This document shows, piece after piece, positions 8,136 through 17,506 of a DNA stretch of 64,000 nucleotides (within the stretch, counting starts at the first letter, position 1; each line of letters begins with the position of its first letter). A program made the translations under genes and the position numbers. The stretch comes from Pedobacter mendelii (GTDB lineage Bacteria; Bacteroidota; Bacteroidia; Sphingobacteriales; Sphingobacteriaceae), in NCBI RefSeq assembly GCF_014635725.1, contig NZ_BMDJ01000006.1:124001-188000 (forward strand). The letters are read 5' to 3'. The notes under the pieces were generated by a model. That model did no database searches. It worked only from the letters and a program-made list of their open reading frames with translations, and had not been told where the DNA came from.

Positions 8136-8732
8136 CCCGAATTTGCTAAGAGTTAATTGTATTTATCGATATAGATATAGTTAAAAACTATAATTATTAA
8201 TTCATATATAAGATTTCGCTATATTAATTATTTTAAATAAATATACGATGCTTTTGGCAATTTGCGGCTCCGCCATTCGTTAATCCGATGAAGAATCGGA
8301 ATCACTATTGTCAGGCTCAATTAAGTAAGGTTTGGTGTTCTTGGGATAAAAGCACCCTTCTTTAATTCCCCCGCGAGGGAGAAAGGATGCATACAGCATG
8401 GAGCGCAAAATTCTGTTAAATCTTAAAACACATCACAGAGTGTAATGGCGCTATCCCTTTGGAGGAGGCATGGGGAGGAACTTAACTTAACACCCCCCTA
8501 TGCGTTGCTAATAAACATTGGGGGTTTAAAATGCAAATTGCCTTCTAAAATTATAACCACTCGCCCCTGCTAGAACAGTAGCGGAGTTATTCCTTCAGAG
8601 GTAATTTCAATTTAAATTTTGTTCGGTATGTTAAACCCACTGGTATAAATAGTAAGGTAAAATTTTCAACACACAATGACCAGTTCCCCTCCTTATTTTC
8701 AAGGAGCGGCAAAGGATGTTTTTTTACAAAAC
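8136..8732. other. About 600-bp gene-free stretch with decayed repeats
   Basis: No convincing gene is present. The left part (8150-8250) is very AT-rich. Between 8256 and 8480 the DNA is GC-richer and repeat-like. It includes a TCCGAT-gaaga-ATCGGA hairpin near 8286 and a CCCTTTGGAGGAGGCATGG segment at about 8456 resembling the hairpin of the 3271/3463 repeats. A small open frame at 8676-8933 overlaps the S9 peptidase on the other strand and is not credible. Confidence 0.5.
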
Positions 8733-11120
8733 CTATTTCTTCAATGTATTTTCATACAATTTAAATATTCTTTTGTATTCATCTGTCCAGCTACTTGGCT
8801 CTATAAAACCATGGTCCTCAACAGGATAAACGGCCAATTCCCAGTTATTTTTTCCAAGCTCAATAAAGCGTTGAGAGATGCGAACTATATCTTGAAAATG
8901 GACATTTACATCAACCATTCCATGCGCCATTAACAAATTACCTTTAAGCTTATCAGCAAAATAAATAGGCGAACTTTGTTTGTAAGCAATTGGGTCGTTA
9001 AATGGTTCGTTTAAAATATTCGAAGTATAACCATGATTATAATGTGCCCAATCAGTAACTGAGCGTAATGCCGCACCACTTGCAAAAATATCCGATTCAT
9101 TAAACATCGCCATCAAAGTAATAAAGCCGCCATAAGAACCACCATATAAGCCAACGTGTTTAGGATTAACGCCATATTTCTCTACCAAAAATTTTACGCC
9201 ATCAACCTGGTCGGTTAAGTCTTTTCCACCCATGTGGCGATAAATTCCTGTTCTGTGATCGCGGCCATAGCCAGAACTTCCGGTATAATCTATATCAATT
9301 ACGGTATAACCATTATCAGCCAGTAAGTTATTAAACATAAACTCACGGAAATAAGTGCTCCAACCAAAATGAACATTTTGCAGATAACCTGCTCCATGAA
9401 CAAAAACTACTGCTGGATGATTTGGGTGAGGTTTATCAGACTTATAAACTCTTGCATAAACATCGGCACCATAACGGTTTTTGAAAGATACCATATCAGG
9501 TTCACGCCATTTGTAGGATTTAAATTCTACTGAAGTAGATTCTGTAATTTTTATAGCTTTTGCACCAACTTTATTTTGCTGAAGGTATAGTTCACCCGGT
9601 TTATTCATGTAAGAATAATTAATGGCGATATACTTTTCATCAGGAGAAAGTGTGATATCATTCAAACCTTTCATAGTTGTAATTTGAACAGGTTCGCCAC
9701 CATTTACCCCAATTTTAAAGAAATTTGTAATACCAGGGTGTTCCTTATTTGCTTCAAAATAAAACTTGCTTTTATCTTTTGAAAGTTGAACAGACTGAAC
9801 CTCCCATTTACCCGAAGTCAATTGTTTTTTATCGCCAGTTGCAATGTTTGCTACGTAAAGGTGTGAATATCCAGTTGCCTCACTTTGATAGTAAAAACGA
9901 TTATTATCAATCCAACCGGTACTTCCCTGAAAAAACCCGCTTACGCCAGGACCACCAATCCAAGCTTCATCATGTTGGCGGTCTATTAAACTAAATTTTC
10001 CTGTTGAAGCATCTAATTTTAAAATCCAACGGTCTTTATTATCAGTAGAGGCAGCAACCATAATACCAGTACTACCAGTTTCATTCCATAGGGGGCCAAA
10101 AAAATTAACCAACCTATCGGCATTTTTCTTTTTTAAAGTATCTAATTGTTTAGGATATTCTTTATAAAAATCCGGAATATCTTTTATGCCAGGAATTGTT
10201 GCCGTTTGGATGGAATAAACAGAATCTTTCTGCGTATCGTAAATAAAACCTTGAGATATATTTTCACTTTCGCCAACCTTTGTTCTACCCGGAATATCTT
10301 CAGTATAGCCAGAAGAGGTTACATAATTCGGAACGATTGTGTTGTGGTTGTTTGTTGCTGGAGTGGTTAGTTTATAAGTAATAAAATGCCCATCTGGACT
10401 AATTACCACACCATTTAAAAATTTATCTTCCGTATAAAGTGGTTTTAGTGATTTCATATCAGCAGAAGAAGTACCAAAACGACCTCTTACTCCACGAGCG
10501 CTACCAATACGGGTTTCAGCGTTTCTTTTTTTAATGATATCGAAAAGTTCGGTTTGCTGCGTTTTTAGCCAACTATCTTGTTCGGTTACAGGTTTTGAAG
10601 CAGTTCTCCCTGCAGGTTTTCCTTTAGTAAAATTTGTTATTTGTTTGGTCTCAGCTGTTTTTAAATCCAGTTGGTAAAGGTTGTCGCCTAGTTGATATAC
10701 AACATTTCCATTGGTCAAGAAAACAGAACTGCTTTCTCTTTCCATTGTATTGGTTAGGCGAGTTTCTTTCTTTTTTTTGAAATTCTGAAGGTAGATATCG
10801 CCACTTTTTTCGACTAAACCAAGCGATTTATCTTTATTGTAAACGTAGTTTAAACTCAATAATTTATCATCTTCCTTATCTATTGCTTTTACAGGCTTTG
10901 TTGAGGAAACGGAAATTTTATACGATTCTTCTTTCGTCTTATTTTCTGGATTCCAATTGAAATATAGAGTTTTGCTATCAGCTGTCCAACGGAAATTTGT
11001 TGGTGCAATTCCCATCCATTTTGGGTCTCGCATAATCTTTTCGACTGTTAATGGAGCAATTTGTTGTGCAAAAGTGTACTCGCTTGTACAAAGCAAAAGG
11101 AAAAGTAAATATTTCTTCAT
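8733..11120 (-). CDS. Secreted S9 prolyl oligopeptidase/DPP-IV-like peptidase
   Basis: This 795-residue serine peptidase is exported to the periplasm. It has a signal peptide (KKYLLFLLLCTSEYTFAQQ). Next comes a long beta-propeller-like N-terminal half with TolB/DPP-IV repeats (about residues 30-530), then an alpha/beta-hydrolase domain. The catalytic triad is visible: Ser in GLYGGSYGGFIT (about 645), Asp in HGMVDVNVHF (about 730) and His in VEDHGFIEP (about 765). It probably cleaves Xaa-Pro or other dipeptides from the N-terminus of peptides, but the exact specificity cannot be read. It is probably transcribed alone. The FAD protein gene upstream is on the same strand, 182 bp away. Confidence 0.93.
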   Translation of the reverse strand: MKKYLLFLLLCTSEYTFAQQIAPLTVEKIMRDPKWMGIAPTNFRWTADSKTLYFNWNPENKTKEESYKISVSSTKPVKAIDKEDDKLLSLNYVYNKDKSLGLVEKSGDIYLQNFKKKKETRLTNTMERESSSVFLTNGNVVYQLGDNLYQLDLKTAETKQITNFTKGKPAGRTASKPVTEQDSWLKTQQTELFDIIKKRNAETRIGSARGVRGRFGTSSADMKSLKPLYTEDKFLNGVVISPDGHFITYKLTTPATNNHNTIVPNYVTSSGYTEDIPGRTKVGESENISQGFIYDTQKDSVYSIQTATIPGIKDIPDFYKEYPKQLDTLKKKNADRLVNFFGPLWNETGSTGIMVAASTDNKDRWILKLDASTGKFSLIDRQHDEAWIGGPGVSGFFQGSTGWIDNNRFYYQSEATGYSHLYVANIATGDKKQLTSGKWEVQSVQLSKDKSKFYFEANKEHPGITNFFKIGVNGGEPVQITTMKGLNDITLSPDEKYIAINYSYMNKPGELYLQQNKVGAKAIKITESTSVEFKSYKWREPDMVSFKNRYGADVYARVYKSDKPHPNHPAVVFVHGAGYLQNVHFGWSTYFREFMFNNLLADNGYTVIDIDYTGSSGYGRDHRTGIYRHMGGKDLTDQVDGVKFLVEKYGVNPKHVGLYGGSYGGFITLMAMFNESDIFASGAALRSVTDWAHYNHGYTSNILNEPFNDPIAYKQSSPIYFADKLKGNLLMAHGMVDVNVHFQDIVRISQRFIELGKNNWELAVYPVEDHGFIEPSSWTDEYKRIFKLYENTLKK

Positions 11121-11302
11121 GAATTTTTTTTGAGATGCTGCAATTTAGATAATGCAATAATTAAATCAGTAAGGAAATGGAAATGTTACAACCATTTAAT
11201 AACCATAAATGTGTTGCCACGGAGACATGGAAAGCAAAGAATTAAAAATTATAGTTTACGCCTATTCTGTGCTTACTTGGCAAACAACTATTACAGTTAT
11301 AA

Positions 11303-12487
11303 CTATCGAATCACCCTCCCGGTTTTATCTACATTCACTTCATCGAAAGGCTTTAAATATTCGTTGGTGATAACAGAAAATTCTCTACGGGTCAAAACCT
11401 TTTTCAAATCGAATTTAGATGAGAATTTATAATTCTTATTCCATTTTTTTTCAATTTCTGCTTTTGTTGCATCGATAGCTTTATTGCCTACATAACAAAC
11501 CAAAGAAATGGTATTTTCTAAATTAATGGGAATATTTTTATTGTCATCAAACCAGATTTGTGCCTTGTAATAATAATCTTTAATAGGCTGCTTTATTTCA
11601 TTATACTTAACTTCTTGCTCTGGATTGAAATAGGCTTTTCCAGCTCTAATTTCTGCTTTTAAAATGCCCGTAATGCCTATTTTTTGTAGAGCCAACCAAT
11701 TAGAATCGGCAGCTTTAACATCTTCAAAAGGCATTAAAGCAAGTTTGTAGCTGAGCAGTTCGCCTTGAATTCTTTTTAAATTTGATAAACTTGTTTTAGT
11801 ATCGAAGAAAGCGGAATATGCTCCCGTGGCTCCTGCAGCCCAACCAATTTCTACATTCTCTGGTGGGATAAACAATAAGTTTTCTTGATTCGGAATGAGT
11901 AAGTTGTATAAAGATAGATAATGGGATTCTGTAGCATTTAGACCAGCAATTGTAGTTCTGTACAGATTTCTATCGTAACTTAAAACTGTAGTTTCGGCAG
12001 TGGCTAAAGTCTTAACCTTTAAATTAGCTAAAAGCATTCCAGATTCATCGGCAAATACCAAAATTTTAGCTTTTAAATCCTGACCATTGCTCAAATTTAA
12101 TGTCCATCCATTACCAGAACGCTTAATTTCTGTGTATTTTAAGGTATCAATAATATTTAAAAGCGCTGCACTATCAATTGGTTTTTTGGTGTCTTTAGCC
12201 TTTGATTTTGAAATTGGCTCGATTGGTTTTTTAAGCTTTTTAACCTTCCAGTCTGCTAAGGTTTTAAATAAATTTTGGACTACAATTGATTGCGTAGAAA
12301 AATTATTTTGACTGCTAAAACCGTGAGATTGCGTTAGAATTAGCGTTTTAACTCCTGATTTGTAAGATTGGATTCCGGCGGCCAAAGCAGCATCTCCATT
12401 TCCAATAACCAGCACATCCGTTTTAATGGTTTGGGCATGGATAATTAGGGGAATTAAAAGTGCGAAACCGAAAAAAAATTTCTTCAT
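11303..12487 (-). CDS. Exported FAD-dependent oxidoreductase-like protein, short form
   Basis: This 394-residue protein begins with a signal peptide (KKFFFGFALLIPLIIHAQ) followed at once by a Rossmann dinucleotide-binding motif, DVLVIGNGDAALAAGIQSYKSG. GxGxxA is intact but the third Gly position is degenerate. The second beta strand ends in ...TLILTQSHGFSS. It resembles FAD-dependent oxidoreductases of the FAD_oxidored group that Bacteroidota export to the periplasm, but it is shorter than the 500-600 residues I would expect and the middle is not recognisable. The reaction is unknown. It could be a degenerate, non-catalytic member. Confidence 0.7.
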   Translation of the reverse strand: MKKFFFGFALLIPLIIHAQTIKTDVLVIGNGDAALAAGIQSYKSGVKTLILTQSHGFSSQNNFSTQSIVVQNLFKTLADWKVKKLKKPIEPISKSKAKDTKKPIDSAALLNIIDTLKYTEIKRSGNGWTLNLSNGQDLKAKILVFADESGMLLANLKVKTLATAETTVLSYDRNLYRTTIAGLNATESHYLSLYNLLIPNQENLLFIPPENVEIGWAAGATGAYSAFFDTKTSLSNLKRIQGELLSYKLALMPFEDVKAADSNWLALQKIGITGILKAEIRAGKAYFNPEQEVKYNEIKQPIKDYYYKAQIWFDDNKNIPINLENTISLVCYVGNKAIDATKAEIEKKWNKNYKFSSKFDLKKVLTRREFSVITNEYLKPFDEVNVDKTGRVIR

Positions 12488-12692
12488 TAATGATATTTAA
12501 AAATTAATGCAATATGCTTTAAATGAATGAATTTTTAATGAAATGAGTTTATTTTAACTAAATTTAAACAGAATGATATGATATCAGTTAATCATTAAAG
12601 ATATATATAACTTCTACAACCTTATAAGCCATATATTTTCTTGCCTGCCGCACCGCAAGCACTCCTTAAATGAAAGACAAGTGTTAGTAATT

Positions 12693-14090
12693 ATGGAAGA
12701 AAAAATAAAATCAGTTTTCGATTTACAACAGAAACACAAGTTTAATTTACGTAAAACGGATGCTAAAACCAGGATTACGAAACTTAAAATTCTTAAACGA
12801 GCTTTAGAAAATGCTGAAGAGGAAATCTACAAAGCTTTGGAAATGGATTTGCGCAAAAGCCGATTCGAAACCGCTGTAACCGAATTATTTTTTACTTATG
12901 CCGAAATAGATCATGCTGTTAAAAATTTGAGAAGCTGGATGAAACCAAAATCGGTTGGTAAAACAATGAGCAATCTTTTCGCTATAAATAAAATCTACTA
13001 TGAACCAAAAGGTATTTCTTTAATTATTGCACCATGGAATTATCCTTTTCAATTAATTATGAGTCCGCTAATTTCGGCGATTGCTGCCGGGAATTGTGTG
13101 ATTTTAAAGCCATCAGAATTAAGCAGTGCAACAGCTGGAATTATAAATAAAATTATTTCCAAAACTTTTACCAAAGAAGAAATCGCTTGTTTTGAGGGCG
13201 ATGCAGAAGTTTCAACAGCCTTATTAAAACTTCCTTTCGATCATATATTTTTTACGGGCAGCACTGCTATTGGTAAAGTAGTAATGGCTGCAGCGGCCAA
13301 AAATCTTACTTCGGTTACATTGGAATTGGGGGGGAAATCGCCAGTTATTGTAGATAAAACTTGTGATTTAAAAAAGACCGCGGAGAAAATTGCCTGGGGA
13401 AAATTGGTCAATGCCGGGCAAACCTGCATTGCGCCAGATTATGTTTTAATTGATGAAAGCCTTCAAGATAAATTTGTTGAGTATTATAAAGCTGCGGTGG
13501 AAAAAATGTTTTTTAATCAAGCAGGAATCGACAAAAGCGTTTATGGAAAGATTATCAACAAAACGCAGTTTCGGCGATTAAGCAGCTTAATTGAAAACGC
13601 GGTTCAAAATGGAGCCAAGCTTAATTGGGGAGGCAAAACTAGCGCAGAGGATTTGACAATCGAACCCACTATTTTAACTTCAGTTTCTGCTGAAAATACT
13701 ATAATGCAAGAAGAAATTTTCGGCCCGATTTTACCAATAGTCACTTACACTAGCCTACAAGAAGCCATCGATTTTGTAAATATAAAAGAAAAACCTTTGG
13801 CACTTTACGTTTTTTCGGACAGTGCTAAAAACCAAGAAAAAATTATTAGTGAAACCAGTGCTGGCGGAACTTGTGTTAATGATGTCCTGGTTCATATCAG
13901 CAATCCAAACTTACCTTTTGGTGGCGTAAATAATAGCGGTATTGGAAGCTGCCATGGGATTTTTGGGTTTAAAAACTTCTCACACGAAAGAGCAGTGGTT
14001 TTTCAATCAAAATTTGGCTTAACCAAAATGATTTATCCACCTTACAACGAAAAAACGGGTTTGCTAAAATGGTTGAAGAAAATACTGTAA
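12693..14090 (+). CDS. Aldehyde dehydrogenase, class 3-like
   Basis: This NAD(P)+-dependent enzyme oxidises aldehydes to acids. It has 465 residues from the ATG at 12693 (a GTG at 12681 would add four residues). Visible motifs are IIAPWNYPFQL, the nucleotide-binding FTGSTAIGKVV, the catalytic Glu in LELGGKSPVIVD (about residue 208), the catalytic Cys in NAGQTCIAPDYV (about 243) and EEIFGPILPIV. The short length and the hydrophobic/basic C-terminus (GLLKWLKKIL) resemble membrane-associated fatty-aldehyde or class 3 enzymes. The physiological substrate is unknown. No co-transcribed partner is evident; the YfiT gene follows after about 110 bp. Confidence 0.93.
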   Translation: MEEKIKSVFDLQQKHKFNLRKTDAKTRITKLKILKRALENAEEEIYKALEMDLRKSRFETAVTELFFTYAEIDHAVKNLRSWMKPKSVGKTMSNLFAINKIYYEPKGISLIIAPWNYPFQLIMSPLISAIAAGNCVILKPSELSSATAGIINKIISKTFTKEEIACFEGDAEVSTALLKLPFDHIFFTGSTAIGKVVMAAAAKNLTSVTLELGGKSPVIVDKTCDLKKTAEKIAWGKLVNAGQTCIAPDYVLIDESLQDKFVEYYKAAVEKMFFNQAGIDKSVYGKIINKTQFRRLSSLIENAVQNGAKLNWGGKTSAEDLTIEPTILTSVSAENTIMQEEIFGPILPIVTYTSLQEAIDFVNIKEKPLALYVFSDSAKNQEKIISETSAGGTCVNDVLVHISNPNLPFGGVNNSGIGSCHGIFGFKNFSHERAVVFQSKFGLTKMIYPPYNEKTGLLKWLKKIL

Positions 14091-14201
14091 GACCAGAATT
14101 AAAGGATTTTAGCATTTTTAAGATAATGGAAATTACAATTCCGTTTTTATGTGGTGAAAATACTTCGTTATAATTCTTCTAAAAAATTCTATTTTGGTGT
14201 T

Positions 14202-14729
14202 ATGGAGTTAGAACAACTTAAATACCCAATCGGGCAATTTATTATGCCAGCAATATTTGATGAGCAACAAGCCAAAATCTGGATTTCAGAAATTGAAGAT
14301 TTGCCTAATCAAGTTAAAATGACGTGTCAAAACCTAACTGAAGACGACCTAAATAAAACTTATCGTCCTGATGGCTGGACTTTAAGACAAGTTGTTCACC
14401 ACATTCCCGATAGTCATCTGAATGCGTATATCCGCTTTAAGCAAGCCATCACAGAAGATATTCCTATTGTAAGGCCATATTATGAAGAGCGTTGGGCAGA
14501 AACTGAAGAGGCCAAAAATGGTAATATTAAGATGTCTATTTTACTTTTGACAAGTTTACATCAGCGATGGGTTGCTTTTCTTAATACCATAAAAATTGAA
14601 GATTATCAAAGAAAATATATTCACCCTGCACAAAATAAAGAATTTACTTTGGCGAATATGCTAGGGATGTATGCCTGGCATGGGAAACATCATTTGGCCC
14701 ATATTACAAATACGATTTTGAATGGCTAA
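14202..14729 (+). CDS. YfiT-type DinB-superfamily metal-dependent thiol transferase
   Basis: This 175-residue cytoplasmic four-helix-bundle protein belongs to the DinB/YfiT family. The three metal-binding His are visible in VVHHIPDSHLNAYIR and YAWHGKHHLAHI. YfiT homologues such as BstA transfer bacillithiol to electrophiles, and bacillithiol is made by several Bacteroidota, so detoxification is the likely role. I chose the ATG at 14202 (MELEQLKYPIGQF is the family N-terminus) over the GTG at 14151. It lies 110 bp downstream of the aldehyde dehydrogenase, which fits an electrophile-detoxification theme but is not proof. Confidence 0.88.
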   Translation: MELEQLKYPIGQFIMPAIFDEQQAKIWISEIEDLPNQVKMTCQNLTEDDLNKTYRPDGWTLRQVVHHIPDSHLNAYIRFKQAITEDIPIVRPYYEERWAETEEAKNGNIKMSILLLTSLHQRWVAFLNTIKIEDYQRKYIHPAQNKEFTLANMLGMYAWHGKHHLAHITNTILNG

Positions 14730-14784
14730 GCTAATATTTTCTTAAGTTCCTAACATGGTAAAATAAGGAATGTAGGATTTAGTT

Positions 14785-15507
14785 CTACATCATCACCAAC
14801 ATCGCGGCACTCATTGCAATCATAATAGCGTCTTCCACAATTGTGACTGTACTCATGGGCAAGTTAAAAACAGCCCCCAAACAAGCGCATTGAATTTTTT
14901 TCTTGTTCAAAACACTTTCTAAAACGCCGATAATACTCACTGTCATCACAATTAATGTAACCCAATTAACTACCAATGGTAATAAGTTAAGCGCAAAACT
15001 TAATCCCAAACCGAGTTCAATAAAGACATAAATATATCCCCAGGCATCAAATTTCTTCGCCACGATATCGTACATCGCATAACTTTCGGCAAAACTCTTT
15101 AAATTTAACATCTTAAAAAATGAAAAAGTAAGGAAAAAACCAGCCATGAAAATTCTCATGAAAACCATGAAATCTACACCGCCATCTTGCCAGGAAACAA
15201 CCAATGAAACCGCTGTTACATAACCGAAAATTAATAAGATTGGTTTATAAATTGCTACCCACGATTTTGTTTCTTCAAGCATCTCATTTTGCTTTGTAGT
15301 AGAGATTTGATATTTACTATCAATACCGCCCAAAGCCTGCTGAAGTCTGTTTAAACCAACTTGTTTATCCATACTAATCGTTGCAGAATTATTATCTTTC
15401 GAAACTTCAACCGATGTTACATTGTCCAAAACCAAAAGGTTATTTTTAACTTTATTTTCGCAACCACCGCAGGTCATGCCAGTAAGTTGATAGGTATGTG
15501 TCATCAT
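14785..15507 (-). CDS. HMA domain fused to MauE-like membrane protein
   Basis: This 240-residue inner-membrane protein has two parts. Residues 1-70 are a heavy-metal-associated ferredoxin-like domain with the metal motif GMTCGGCENKV. Residues about 85-240 form four hydrophobic helices of the MauE/DoxX type, with a Cys pair in KKIQCACLGAVFNLP. MauE-like proteins are linked to maturation or redox handling of cysteines in exported proteins, and HMA domains bind Cu+ or Zn2+. The fusion suggests metal-linked redox or metal sequestration at the membrane. Start may be 15507 or 15504 (two consecutive ATGs). The gene stands alone. Confidence 0.82.
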   Translation of the reverse strand: MMTHTYQLTGMTCGGCENKVKNNLLVLDNVTSVEVSKDNNSATISMDKQVGLNRLQQALGGIDSKYQISTTKQNEMLEETKSWVAIYKPILLIFGYVTAVSLVVSWQDGGVDFMVFMRIFMAGFFLTFSFFKMLNLKSFAESYAMYDIVAKKFDAWGYIYVFIELGLGLSFALNLLPLVVNWVTLIVMTVSIIGVLESVLNKKKIQCACLGAVFNLPMSTVTIVEDAIMIAMSAAMLVMM

Positions 15508-15520
15508 TAAAATATTTATA

Positions 15521-15528
15521 CAAACTTA
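15521..15528 (-). promoter_or_regulatory. Possible -7 element of the HMA-MauE gene
   Basis: TAAGTTTG on the minus strand matches TAnnTTTG and lies 14 bp before the first ATG. No clear TTTG -33 element is seen at the right distance, so this is tentative. Confidence 0.45.
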
Positions 15529-15657
15529 CCCAAAGGGCAAGCGAGAACCGTTACAGAATAATCATAAAATGTTATAAAATTTTTGCCTTTCTCGCCTCGG
15601 CAAAGACGATAAAAACCTTTACACCATATATCTGTTAATAAACTATAATTTAGATGA

Positions 15658-17445
15658 ATGACAGCTCAAAAAATAAACCGGTTTTGGATTTGGATAGGAT
15701 GCGTTTTCGGATCAATAATTTTAATATTGGCGTTTGGAGCAATGTTTTTAAATGCTCACTGGAAACCTTTACTAACCGAAAAAATTAAACAAGGCGTTTA
15801 TAATGGCTCAAATCATCTTTATAATATCGACTTCAAAAGTATTAATATAAATGTAATTACTGGAAGTTTAGCGCTTCGCGATGTTACGCTTACACCAGAT
15901 ACTTTAGTTTTCGATAGTTTAAAAAAGCAGAGTCTAGCTCCTGCGCACACTTTTAAAGTAAAACTTAAGAAACTACAAATTACGAGAGTTGGAATATTAA
16001 CGGCATATTTTAAAAAAAAGGTAGTCATAAGCCAAATTAAATTAGATAAGCCATCAATAAATATGGTTTTTAATAAAGTGCCTAAAAAACTGGATACTGC
16101 CGAAGTTAAAAAATCTCTTTATGAACAAATCTCCAAAACCTTTAAATCAATACATATTAACACTATAAAAATTGTTGATGCTGATTTTGATTACATAAAT
16201 AATAGTGGACTTAAGAAAACTAAAAATGCTATTAAACACCTTGATATAACGGTCAAAGATTTTTTATTGGATTCATTATCAGGAAAAGATACATCAAGAT
16301 TTTATTACACAAAAAATATTTCTTTTCAACTCGCAGGATATAAATCCATCACCAAGGATAAAATGTATTCGATGAGGATTGATACGATTAGCGGTTCTGC
16401 CGCAGAAAAAAAAATTATGATTAAAGGCTTCAAACTTATTCCATTGTATCCTGAGTTAACATTTACCAGAAAATATAAAACTCAAAAAGACAGGTATAAT
16501 TTAGCTTTTGATGAAGTTGAATTTAATGGTGTAGATTTTATCGGTTTAAATACCGAGCAAAAACTTTATGCAAGATCTTTAAAAATTGGCTCGGCAAAGG
16601 TTGAGGTTTTTATGAGCCGCGAATCGCCTCCTCCTCCAGGATTTGATAAAGGTAAAAACTATCCGCACATGGCTTTAAAAAGGTTAAATATTCAAACAAT
16701 TATTGATACCTTAAAACTAAAAAACATTGATTTAAAATATTCAGAATATAATCCTTCAAGTAAGAAAATTGGTTCTGTCAATTTTAAATCGTTAACCGGA
16801 AATATCCTTAACGTTACCAATGATAGTTTGAGATTAGCAACAAACAATCATGCCGTTGCAAACTTAAACACACTTTTAATGGGTTCGGGTAAATTTAATG
16901 TTAAAATAGATTTCAACCTTACAGATAAAAACGGTGCGTTTGCCTACAGCGGAAGCTTAGGGAAGTTCGACATGAAGCAATTAAATTCTTTATCTAAAAA
17001 CCTTGGATTGATTGAAATTGAAACTGGCAATATACAGCATATAGACTTTAAGGCAAATGGAAACTTAAGAATGGCAAGTGGCTCAATGAATATGCTTTAC
17101 ACAAATTTAAAAGTGAAGTTACTATCTGATAATATTGACGGAGAAGGAACGAATAAAAAAGGACTATTATCATTTTTAGCCAATACAATTTTAGTAAAAA
17201 ATGATAATCCTAAAAAGGGTGAGATTGCGAGAACAGCCATCATGACAAATAACAGGATTAATTCTGCATCCTTTTTTAACTTAATGTGGAAGACAGTTTT
17301 TGTAGGAATAAAAGATATTGTAGGTGTTGGGATTATTCCAGAAAAAAACCCTGTAAAACAACAAAAAGTTATAGCGAAGAAAGTAAGAGAACAAAAAAGG
17401 ATTGACAGAAAGGCAACCCGCCAAGCAAAACAAGAGAAAAATTAG
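15658..17445 (+). CDS. AsmA-like membrane-anchored protein, paralogue 1
   Basis: This 595-residue protein has one N-terminal membrane helix (about residues 10-31) and then a long periplasmic region of alternating beta-strand character. Phrases such as INVITGSLALRDVTLTPDT and INTIKIVDADFDYI are typical of AsmA/DUF748-type lipid-bridge proteins. The C-terminus (about residues 560-595) is a highly basic tail rich in KK, RK and QAK. It is about as long as, and clearly related to, the next gene (shared NITGS, SPPLL and LLSFLANTILV-type blocks). AsmA-like proteins move or organise phospholipids between the membranes. That role is inferred here from fold and topology only. Confidence 0.7.
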   Translation: MTAQKINRFWIWIGCVFGSIILILAFGAMFLNAHWKPLLTEKIKQGVYNGSNHLYNIDFKSININVITGSLALRDVTLTPDTLVFDSLKKQSLAPAHTFKVKLKKLQITRVGILTAYFKKKVVISQIKLDKPSINMVFNKVPKKLDTAEVKKSLYEQISKTFKSIHINTIKIVDADFDYINNSGLKKTKNAIKHLDITVKDFLLDSLSGKDTSRFYYTKNISFQLAGYKSITKDKMYSMRIDTISGSAAEKKIMIKGFKLIPLYPELTFTRKYKTQKDRYNLAFDEVEFNGVDFIGLNTEQKLYARSLKIGSAKVEVFMSRESPPPPGFDKGKNYPHMALKRLNIQTIIDTLKLKNIDLKYSEYNPSSKKIGSVNFKSLTGNILNVTNDSLRLATNNHAVANLNTLLMGSGKFNVKIDFNLTDKNGAFAYSGSLGKFDMKQLNSLSKNLGLIEIETGNIQHIDFKANGNLRMASGSMNMLYTNLKVKLLSDNIDGEGTNKKGLLSFLANTILVKNDNPKKGEIARTAIMTNNRINSASFFNLMWKTVFVGIKDIVGVGIIPEKNPVKQQKVIAKKVREQKRIDRKATRQAKQEKN

Positions 17446-17506
17446 CAACACATTTTTAACAAATGCGTTTTAAATGTATATTGCTAATAAAAAAGCCCTT
17501 CGTTAA

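Noticed and set aside
8676..8933. Plus-strand open frame overlapping the end of the S9 peptidase gene
   Set aside because: Most of it is antisense to the peptidase, including the catalytic-His region. No family features.
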